Source of the DNA: Mycolicibacter senuensis
GTDB lineage: Bacteria > Actinomycetota > Actinomycetes > Mycobacteriales > Mycobacteriaceae
NCBI RefSeq assembly: GCF_003284925.1
Contig: NZ_QMEX01000032.1
Span: 1-35,900, forward strand
Length of the DNA: 35,900 nt
Direction: 5' to 3'
Part shown: piece after piece, positions 14,947 through 21,854 of the stretch
Position numbering within the stretch: position 1 is the first letter of the stretch
Layout of the letters: each line of letters begins with the position of its first letter
Translations under genes and position numbers: made by a program
The notes under the pieces: generated by a model
Seen by the model: only the letters and a program-made list of their open reading frames with translations
Databases searched by the model: none
Told to the model about the DNA's origin: nothing

Positions 14947-16103
14947 ACGCAGGGTCGCCGACACCCAATCAGGCTCGCGCCGCTGATCTCGCCCCCGGCT
15001 CACTCGGCTGGAGGCTATGCGTGGCACGCACCGCGCACGAGTTCTTCAAAATCCCCCAGGACCCCGCAATCCTCAGCGCAATCGGGAAGACCGCTGACGC
15101 GGATACTACTGAGCCGCTGTCCGTCGCCGACTTCTCGAAGTATCTAGACACTCAAGGCCTCCCAGCTGCTGGAAACGTCACAGATCTAACAGGAATCACC
15201 GGAGCAATGGAACGCGCCGGGCATCTCCTTCCGTTCGGCGCGCCGTTGAATCTCCCATTCATGGGTCAGCGTTACGTCACACAAGGGGGCGCATGGGGGC
15301 ATCAGATCGGCGGGAATCTTTGGCTGTCTGAGGTTTTCGGTGCCGAGTTGATTATCCCCAGCTACAGCTATGTCACGGTACAGATTTGCGGCAAAGACGC
15401 CAAGGGCGAACCACGGTGGGGCACCGGGCTTGCCGTAAACGGCACACATGTCATCACAAATAAGCACGTTGTCGCGAACCTTGACCCGACCACGCAGGTC
15501 GAGATACACCCGCCGCAAGGCGGCAGCGAAGCTAACCGGGTTGATTGTCAATCCCCGGTGCATCTCCATCCCGAGCTTGACATAGCGGTGATTGAAGCCG
15601 CTCTCCCTGAAGGGAAAAGTCTGCGGCAGTTGCCGGGGCTAGCATTCCGTAATCCCTCCTGGGTCGACGACGTCTACTTGTTCGGATACCCGCACATCCC
15701 GATGACGACCGAGATGGCCATCACCGTCCAGCGCGGCCAAGTGGTCAACCCGGCCGCGGAGTCACCGGCCGGAGCCGGCCGTCCCCGGCAGAAGATCTTC
15801 CTCTACTCAGCGATCGCACGGCCCGGCAACAGCGGGGGTCCGATCGTCGCGCAGGACGGTCGCGTCATCGGTTTGGTCGTCGAAGACAGTTCCCCTACGA
15901 CAAGCGGTCGAGCCTTCGATCACGAAGACGCTCAGGACTGCTCGATCGAAGGGCAGATACAACAGCTAGTCGGTGAGGTCGGGGAGCTGAAAGCCAAAAC
16001 CGCCGCCGCACCCTTCTACCGAGGTATTCCCGCCAGCGAGATCGTCAGGGCCCTCGACGATCTCGGGCTCAGCGGCCTCATTGAACTCGACCAGCCCCGG
16101 TAG
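14943..16103 (+). CDS. Trypsin-like serine protease (cytoplasmic, defence-operon associated)
   Basis: 386-residue chymotrypsin-fold peptidase. The catalytic triad is complete: His175 in NKHVV, Asp213 in LDIAVI and Ser297 in GNSGGP. The ATG overlaps the methylase stop (ATGA), so the protein is probably made together with the methylase. There is no signal peptide or transmembrane segment, so it should work in the cytoplasm, which is unusual for this family outside HtrA-like and defence-linked proteases. Residues 1-120 form an extra N-terminal region that I do not recognise; it could be a sensor or docking domain. There is no PDZ domain. A plausible role is cleavage of a partner effector on infection, but no substrate can be read from the sequence. 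Codon use is visibly more AT-tolerant than in the upstream genes, which suggests a separately acquired gene. Confidence 0.85.
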
Positions 16104-16125
16104 ACGACCAGCGCAAGGTGGGTGA

Positions 16126-16395
16126 ATGACGATGCCAACCCAATCCATGGAAAAGGGCTTCCTGACCAAGCCGGACAAGCCCGTCGCCAAGCGGGTCAGT
16201 GAGACCGTCGACGTGTTCAACGCCGCCACCGGCACCTTCGAGATCCGCGACGAGGCCGAAGTGGAAGGCGGCGTTCCCGACGAGGCAAAGCCACCGCTGT
16301 CGCAACGATCCGACCGCTTGCGCCGGTACAACAGCACCGGATGGAAACCGCTGGCGGGCACCCCCGCCAGCCGCGGCCTACGACACCGCCAATGA
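16126..16395 (+). pseudogene. Miniature, internally deleted copy of the uvrD-like gene start
   Basis: 89 codons. The first part (from ATGCCAACCC at 16132) matches the start of the UvrD-like gene at 19740: shared MPT, KGFLT, KPV, KRV and D-x-F-x-x-AT. The match then jumps directly to a segment equivalent to that protein's residues 98-113 (NAATG, EIRDEAE). About 190 bases covering the RelE-like core are missing, and everything after EIRDEAE is unrelated. The junction sits at the repeated short sequence encoding AAT/SAT, which fits deletion between short repeats. It has a plausible ribosome site (AAGGTGGG, about 16119) and its stop overlaps an ATG of the next frame, so it may still be translated and act as a spacer or tiny regulator. 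I regard it as the remnant of a second uvrD 5' end left when the following cassette was inserted. Confidence 0.7.
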
Positions 16396-16415
16396 TGCAG
16401 AGAGAGAGCATCCGG

Positions 16416-18611
16416 ATGGACAGTGCCAGTCCCAATCTACTGATCGCGATGATTGAGGAGCTTTTGGCGTCGCAGCAGTCCCAGCCAACTGTCATCTTCG
16501 CTGATCCTGTCGTAGAGAAGACCATTGAGCTACTGCCAGCTACGTGGGACAGGGAGGCAACGTCTGCAGAGGCGTTCCCAGGGTACGTGTCCGCAGCTCT
16601 GTTGAACGGACCTGTCGTTGCGTTTCCGCCATGGGGGCGACAACAACGTTCCCGTGAATCACTTGACGCAGTCGCACTACAGGGCATCCAACCTCCCGCA
16701 GTGAGCCATACCCTGCTGGCGGTCGTTCCTTCCGGAACTCTCGTCTCTGCTGCGAGTGAGCCATGCCGGATTGCGCTCGGGCAGCACTGGCAGATCCGAG
16801 CAGTTGCTACATGCGATCGGGCAATCCTTGGCGCTCATACCTCATTCGTGACGGGGCTCATGTTCCTGGAGCCGGCCGGGCAAGGAGATGGCCTGTTACG
16901 GATGTTCGAAGCCCCACTTGGACCGCAACGAGTCGGCCAGGAGGTGATCCAGGATTTCCGCCGCCTGCTTCGAATGAAGGGCGGTACAACGGACTTCGGC
17001 TATGTGCTTCGCGAGCCGCTGACACCCGGGGCGCCCCTCGCCTACCGACTATATGACCCACGAGTCCTACAGCGACGCGCTGAACTGGGCGACTACGGCA
17101 GATCGGTTCAGCTCGAGGACTTGTTCGAGGTCTGGGCAGGTGAGCCGATGGTGCGCCTTCTAACTGAAGAAGTAGTTGGTCGGCGCGACTTCGGTCCCGG
17201 ACGGTTGATTACCGGCCGAGACGTTCTCTCAAACCATCAGATCGCACCGCCGGAGGACGATTCCAAATGGGTTGAATGCGATCGAGCACGCCTACAGCCC
17301 GGGGACATCGTGGTACGCGCATTACGAAGTCCCGGTGATATCAGGCCGGGCCTAGCCTGGGCGCAAGCGTCAGACGCTGACTTGCCTCTGATCGCTACCG
17401 ACTCAGTCACAGTGTTGCGCCCACGTCCGGCCTCTCAACGCACCGATATCGACTTTGTCCTCCGATATCTCTCCTCGCGACATGCCGTCGAACTACTGTC
17501 AGCCGCGTGGTCGGGGTCCTTACTGCGGGTGACTCCCCGCGTCCTGGCCCCGATGACGGTGCCGTTGCCTGACGAGCATCTCGCCGATGCACTTGAAAGC
17601 GTTGAGTCGGCACGACTTCGCGCTGATGAATGGGCTGACGAGGCCAACGAGATACTCGAATCGGTATTCAGCGATGACAGCGCGCACGTCTCCCGACAGA
17701 AGGTCATTGAGCGCAGTCGCATTGTCCGACTGCGTATCCAGGCAGTAGAGGACGTCGAGACCCTTGGCGGCCAGGTGCGCACGCAATACCCACTGCCGAT
17801 TGCCTACCGATGGCGCGCCCTGGATGCAGCACACAGTCGCGGACCAACTAACGAAACCTACCTAGCTGCATTGGATCTCGCCGAGCAAGTAATGGCTCTT
17901 ACCGCAAACATTGGTCTTGCACTTGCACACCAATGCAGCCTAGAGATCGTGGCAGTCAAGCAGATCAGCGACAAGCTGGCGCGTGGTGAAGGCCCCACCA
18001 TGGGCGACTGGTCGAACGTGCTCGATGAACTCGCTGGCAGAAAATTCGCTGCAATCGATGATCTCATCGCCAGCACTGAGTTTCGCCGGTTCTGCGCCGA
18101 CGAGACGGCGAAGGCCGCTCGACAGGATCTGCGCCGTCGACGCAACGATGAATCGCACCAGCGCCGAGTTCAGAGTCATGAGTTACCGGAGGCGTGCAAC
18201 GCAGTCACCGCCCACCTGGAGGTGTTGCTGGAGCGCCTGTCTTTCTTTCTGGACAGCCCGTTGGCACTGGCCAGAGACTTACGGTGGGACTCCATTGACC
18301 TCACCGGATCGCTCGCGTATCAGAAGCTAAGCGGAGACCACTCAGTGGTCCCGATTCGAGAACTCACGGTCAATGACCCTGGTATCGAGTCGGGCAGTCT
18401 GTACCTCTTGGATTCTGATCGGAAGTTGCACCTGCTACGCCCGTTTCTTGTCGGGATGAATTGCGAACACTGCGGCGCATTCTCGATATTCCACATTGAC
18501 CGCTTCCTCGACGGAAGACTCACGATAAAGAGCATGGAGCACGGCCACGTGATCGATGCCCCAGATCATCTCCAAGCCGCGGCGCGCAGAATGGGACTAT
18601 TGAAGGAGTGA
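16416..18611 (+). CDS. Degenerate methylase/HsdS-like specificity protein with C-terminal HEPN-type motif
   Basis: 731 residues from the ATG at 16416, which follows a purine-rich GAGAGAGAG; ATGs at 16392 (overlapping the previous stop) and 16341 are alternatives. Residues 55-150 read like the second half of an N6-adenine methylase, but the NPPY/W motif has become FPPW (70-73) and no AdoMet motif I is present, so it should not methylate. Residues about 210-385 resemble an HsdS target-recognition domain (LQPGDIVV, then PMTVPLP near the end). The C-terminal part is helical and contains RNDESH (576-581), which fits the HEPN RNxxxH ribonuclease signature, and a later CxxC (683, 686). I infer a DNA-recognition subunit coupled to an RNase-type effector; neither activity is shown by the sequence alone. 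Base composition is clearly lower in GC than the helicase genes. I did not recognise a named family. Confidence 0.75.
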   Translation: MDSASPNLLIAMIEELLASQQSQPTVIFADPVVEKTIELLPATWDREATSAEAFPGYVSAALLNGPVVAFPPWGRQQRSRESLDAVALQGIQPPAVSHTLLAVVPSGTLVSAASEPCRIALGQHWQIRAVATCDRAILGAHTSFVTGLMFLEPAGQGDGLLRMFEAPLGPQRVGQEVIQDFRRLLRMKGGTTDFGYVLREPLTPGAPLAYRLYDPRVLQRRAELGDYGRSVQLEDLFEVWAGEPMVRLLTEEVVGRRDFGPGRLITGRDVLSNHQIAPPEDDSKWVECDRARLQPGDIVVRALRSPGDIRPGLAWAQASDADLPLIATDSVTVLRPRPASQRTDIDFVLRYLSSRHAVELLSAAWSGSLLRVTPRVLAPMTVPLPDEHLADALESVESARLRADEWADEANEILESVFSDDSAHVSRQKVIERSRIVRLRIQAVEDVETLGGQVRTQYPLPIAYRWRALDAAHSRGPTNETYLAALDLAEQVMALTANIGLALAHQCSLEIVAVKQISDKLARGEGPTMGDWSNVLDELAGRKFAAIDDLIASTEFRRFCADETAKAARQDLRRRRNDESHQRRVQSHELPEACNAVTAHLEVLLERLSFFLDSPLALARDLRWDSIDLTGSLAYQKLSGDHSVVPIRELTVNDPGIESGSLYLLDSDRKLHLLRPFLVGMNCEHCGAFSIFHIDRFLDGRLTIKSMEHGHVIDAPDHLQAAARRMGLLKE

Positions 18612-18678
18612 GTCAGCACCCGCACCAGCCACGAGCCCGAGGGGCGAGACTTCAAAGCCACCAAGTCCCCCCGGCGGA

Positions 18679-18993
18679 TCACGTCGCCCTCGAACGCGAC
18701 GAGGACGGTGTTTCAAGTAAAGCTGGTGGTACAGCAGCTGTCTCGACCGTGTATCGAATCATCGCCCCGACGGCTTCGGCGTAGCGGTTGATCGTGGCTA
18801 TCGTCGGATTCGTTCCTCCCGACTCGAAGCGAGTCACCGTGCTGCGGTCGACTCCCATCGTCCGGGCGACATCAACCGGCTTGAGCCCGCGCCGTTGGCG
18901 CACGGCTATCAGCTCACGGATCAGGCGGTTCTCCGACCGCGCGAGGTCGACGCTGAGTCGGTCAGCAGGAGGTAGCCCGTCTGCGACACCCAT
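18679..18993 (-). CDS. XRE-family helix-turn-helix antitoxin (HigA-like)
   Basis: 104-residue DNA-binding protein. A helix-turn-helix of Cro/C1 type spans about 28-76, with VARTMGVDRSTVTRFESG as recognition core and a NPTIATINRYAEAVG follow-on typical of HigA antitoxins. I chose the ATG at 18993 because AAGGAG lies nine bases upstream; ATGs at 19002 and 19023 are possible and would add three or ten residues. It lies downstream of the toxin gene on the same strand, the toxin-first order of higBA. It should bind the toxin and repress its own operon, probably at the palindrome at 19024. The pair is convergent with the HEPN-type gene, from whose stop it is separated by 67 bases that hold nothing recognisable. 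The HTH call is firm; antitoxin is inferred from context. Confidence 0.85.
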   Translation of the reverse strand: MGVADGLPPADRLSVDLARSENRLIRELIAVRQRRGLKPVDVARTMGVDRSTVTRFESGGTNPTIATINRYAEAVGAMIRYTVETAAVPPALLETPSSSRSRAT

Positions 18994-19023
18994 CGCCTCC
19001 ATCTCCTTCCCACACGACGACAT

Positions 19024-19039
19024 GTTGACATATAAATCA
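19024..19039. promoter_or_regulatory. candidate operator of the toxin-antitoxin pair
   Basis: TTGA-N8-TCAA, a 16-base inverted repeat in an AT-rich pocket (it contains TATAAAT) between the toxin stop and the antitoxin start. Autoregulating HTH antitoxins usually bind such palindromes. An internal promoter for the antitoxin here is possible. No binding data can be inferred. Confidence 0.4.
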
Positions 19040-19042
19040 ACG

Positions 19043-19555
19043 TTACGCCGTCCGGGCCCGCTCGCGCCAGCCGGTTTTCGGCGAACGGGATTCGCACCAG
19101 CGGATGAGCCTCCACATCGCGTCGAGCATCTGACGCGTCTGCTTGCGGCCGGCATCGCGGTCTCGGCCCCGCTTATGCCCGATCGACAACGCCAACACCA
19201 GGCCGGGTGGTTCGTTGGGCTCGCCGAAGTACAGGCGATATTGCGCCGCGTCGCCGAGCCGGCTCGCGCGTTTGGGGGTGCGCTCCTCAACTCGCAGCTC
19301 GCCGAGCCAGGGCACGGGCCGGCCGCGGAACTCGGCGGACTTGACCCGCTCGCCGACCGGTGCGCTGTAGTCGTTGCCGTCGGCGTCAAAAGGCAGACCA
19401 TCCTGCTCGGAATCCGCAATCAGTGCGATCAGCTTCGCCCACGCACCGCGATCTGCCACGCGAAGGTCGTCCAAATCAGGCTGCACAAGGGAGATGTCCC
19501 ACCGGCACCCGGCCACATTGAACCGGCCCCGCCTTGCCGTCTCAGGGATCCCCAT
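19043..19555 (-). CDS. RelE/HigB-like toxin
   Basis: 170-residue protein, probably a ribosome-dependent mRNA interferase of the RelE/HigB superfamily. The ATG at 19555 has GGAGGG about ten bases upstream; an ATG at 19609 would add 18 residues without a ribosome site. Residues about 70-155 give the RelE-like pattern of beta strands: VKSAEF, ELRVEE, then QYRLYF (106-111) and VLALSIGHK (120-128), followed by a C-terminal helix. It is longer than typical RelE proteins, with an extra N-terminal 65 residues that contain an acidic SEQDGLPFDADG stretch. The adjacent HTH gene makes a toxin-first pair. It faces the uvrD-like gene, with which it shares a 184-base divergent spacer. Toxicity and partner are inferred from the arrangement. 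Confidence 0.75.
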   Translation of the reverse strand: MGIPETARRGRFNVAGCRWDISLVQPDLDDLRVADRGAWAKLIALIADSEQDGLPFDADGNDYSAPVGERVKSAEFRGRPVPWLGELRVEERTPKRASRLGDAAQYRLYFGEPNEPPGLVLALSIGHKRGRDRDAGRKQTRQMLDAMWRLIRWCESRSPKTGWRERARTA

Positions 19556-19629
19556 CGGCAACGCTCCCTCCGCTGTGCTGGACCTCTCTCGCCGCCGACC
19601 ATGGCGCACATGCCGCCAGCATCACAGGA

Positions 19630-19673
19630 GGGACCGACATGGTAGGTCCCTAACAGCGCGACACTCGCGCGCT
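19630..19673. repeat. two tandem inverted repeats in the toxin/uvrD divergent spacer
   Basis: GGGACC (19630-19635) pairs with GGTCCC (19645-19650) across nine bases. Directly after it, AGCGCG (19655-19660) pairs with CGCGCT (19668-19673) across seven. Both lie in the 184-base region between divergent genes and could be operator sites or a small RNA hairpin. The rest of the spacer shows AAGGAAG at about 19731 as the uvrD ribosome site and nothing else. Confidence 0.35.
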
Positions 19674-19739
19674 AACCTGTCAGCCCGTCCTGCGATGGTG
19701 GCGATACGCCGCCCTCCGCGATGACACACCAAGGAAGCC

Positions 19740-21839
19740 ATGCCAACCCTCGCCATCGACAAGGGATTCCTGACCGACCTGGCCAAACTGGAGAAACCCG
19801 TCTTCAAACGCGTCACCGAGGTGTTCGACGAGTTCGACTCCGCCACCCACACCGGGCTGCACTTGGAGAAGATCGCCAAGGCCCGCAATCCGCGGTTCCG
19901 GTCGATCCGCATCGATCAGTTTTGGCGCGGTATCGTGCTGGCTCCGGAGCGGGGCGACGTCTACACCCTGCTCAAAGTGCTCCCCCACGACGATGCCTAC
20001 GACTGGGCGAGGCGCAGCAAGCTCTCGGTCAACGCCGCTACCGGCGGCATCGAGATCCGCGACGAAGCGGAACTCGACCGGCATATTCACGAGCATCCCG
20101 AAGAAACACCTGCGGCGGCGGCCCCACTGTTCGCCGATATCGGCGACGGCACGTTGACCCAACTCGGCATCGATGCGCAGGTGCTGTCGTTCGCCCGCAC
20201 CGTCACCGACCCTGCTCAGCTCGATGCGGCGAAAGCGTTTTTGCCGCAAACCCAGTGGGAAGTGCTGTTCGGCCTGGCCGCCGGCTACAGCCCCGAGGAG
20301 GTCTGGTCCGAGCTGGGTGCGGCGATCCTCGACCAACCGGTCGACACCGAGGATCTTGACGCCGCGATCCTGCGTAGCCGCGACCGGGTGGTGCTGGTCG
20401 ACGGCCCCGATGAGTTGATGGACGTCTTCGCCTACCCGTTCGCCACCTGGCGGGTGTATCTGCATCCCACCCAGCGCGCCGTCGTCGACGCCGGCTACAG
20501 CGGGCCGGCCCGGGTCACTGGCGGGCCCGGCACCGGCAAAACCGTCGTCGCCCTGCACCGGGCGCACCGGCTCGCCCAGCGCGGCGACGGCAAGGTGCTG
20601 GTCACCACCTTCACCTCCACCCTGTCCGAGAACCTGCAAGAGGGCCTGGACATGCTGCTCGACGACGAAGACGCCGACGGGCGCCTGGAGGTCATCCACG
20701 TCGACAAACTGGCCCATCGGGTGTTTCGTGCTGCGCACGGCGCCCCGCACCTGCTGAACTCCCGAGACGAGGAAGCCCTGTGGGCGGAGCTGATCGACAG
20801 CCTCGGACTGAGCTTCACCCCGGTGTTCCTTGCCGAGGAATGGCGGCAAGTGGTGCTGGCGCAGCGCATCGACGGCGCCGACGCCTATCTGGCCGCCAAG
20901 CGAATCGGGCGCGGCCGCGGGCTGGGATCCGTGCAACGCGCCCACGCCTGGCAGGCGATCGCCGAATTCGAGAAAGCATTGACCGATCGGGGAATGTGGA
21001 CCCACGAGACCGTGCGTCGTGAGGCAACCCGGCTGCTGGAGTCCACGGTCGACAAGCCCTACCGGCACATCATCATCGACGAGGCGCAGGACCTCAGCCC
21101 CGACCAGTGGCGGCTGCTCCGCGCCGCGGTACCCGAGGCACCTGACGACATGTTCATCGCCGGCGACACCCATCAGCGCATCTACCACAACCGGGCCAGC
21201 TTCCGCGAGGTCGGCATCAACGTCGCCGGCCGCTCCACCCGCCTCAACCTGAACTACCGCACCACGGCGGAGATCCTGGGCTGGAGCATGGGGCTGCTGC
21301 GCGGACAGCCGATCGATGACATGGACGGCGGACTGGACTCGATCGCCGGATGCCAGTCCCACGTGCACGGACCACCGCCACGATTGGAGGGTGCAGCCGA
21401 CATCGATACGGAGGCCAAGCTCGTCGCCGCAACCGTCGCCGACTGGCTCGAGGCCGGAGTCGCACCCGCCGAGATCGGAATCGCGGTGCGGGCCAGATGG
21501 TTCGCCACCAAGGTCGAACACGCGCTATCCAAGGCCGGTATCGAGTCGGTGCGGCTGGCCGACGCCGCCGATTCCGACGATGACGCGGTTCGGGTGGGCA
21601 CCATGCACCGGATGAAGGGCCTGGAGTTCCGCTGCGTCTGCGTTGCCGGGGTCAGCGCCAAGCAGGTGCCCGAACCCAACGCCGTCACCCCGATCGAGGA
21701 CGACCAGCAGACCCACGCCCAGGACCTGGAGCGGGAACGCTGCCTGCTGTTCGTTGCCTGCACCCGGGCCCGCGAGGAACTCGTCGTCACCTGGCACGGC
21801 GAGCCCAGTCCGTTTCTGACCGCCCTGACATCCAACTGA
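19740..21839 (+). CDS. UvrD/Rep-like superfamily 1 helicase with RelE-like N-terminal domain
   Basis: 699 residues. Helicase motifs: Walker A GGPGTGKT (Lys267), motif II DEAQD (447-451), NYRTT (about 502), GTMHRMKGLEF (about 620) and CTRAREEL (about 675). It is therefore a 3'-5' DNA helicase of the UvrD type. Residues 1-110 read like a RelE/ParE fold: basic strands with RFRSIRI, then LLKVLPHDDAYDWARR (HDDAYDWA at 83-90), a signature I associate with RelE-like domains fused to UvrD helicases. This could be a regulatory or RNA-binding fold and not necessarily a toxin. ATG at 19740 is supported by AAGGAAG five bases upstream. The DUF262 gene follows 15 bases after the stop, so the two form an operon. 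A shrunken copy of this gene's start lies at 16126. No nuclease domain is visible here, so the HNH of the neighbour may supply cleavage. Confidence 0.9.
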   Translation: MPTLAIDKGFLTDLAKLEKPVFKRVTEVFDEFDSATHTGLHLEKIAKARNPRFRSIRIDQFWRGIVLAPERGDVYTLLKVLPHDDAYDWARRSKLSVNAATGGIEIRDEAELDRHIHEHPEETPAAAAPLFADIGDGTLTQLGIDAQVLSFARTVTDPAQLDAAKAFLPQTQWEVLFGLAAGYSPEEVWSELGAAILDQPVDTEDLDAAILRSRDRVVLVDGPDELMDVFAYPFATWRVYLHPTQRAVVDAGYSGPARVTGGPGTGKTVVALHRAHRLAQRGDGKVLVTTFTSTLSENLQEGLDMLLDDEDADGRLEVIHVDKLAHRVFRAAHGAPHLLNSRDEEALWAELIDSLGLSFTPVFLAEEWRQVVLAQRIDGADAYLAAKRIGRGRGLGSVQRAHAWQAIAEFEKALTDRGMWTHETVRREATRLLESTVDKPYRHIIIDEAQDLSPDQWRLLRAAVPEAPDDMFIAGDTHQRIYHNRASFREVGINVAGRSTRLNLNYRTTAEILGWSMGLLRGQPIDDMDGGLDSIAGCQSHVHGPPPRLEGAADIDTEAKLVAATVADWLEAGVAPAEIGIAVRARWFATKVEHALSKAGIESVRLADAADSDDDAVRVGTMHRMKGLEFRCVCVAGVSAKQVPEPNAVTPIEDDQQTHAQDLERERCLLFVACTRAREELVVTWHGEPSPFLTALTSN

Positions 21840-21854
21840 GGTGAGGAGACACCG

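Noticed and set aside
18788..19645. Plus-strand frame of 285 codons across the toxin-antitoxin region
   Set aside because: The opposite strand encodes clear HTH and RelE-like proteins with ribosome sites; the plus frame has no coherent domain.
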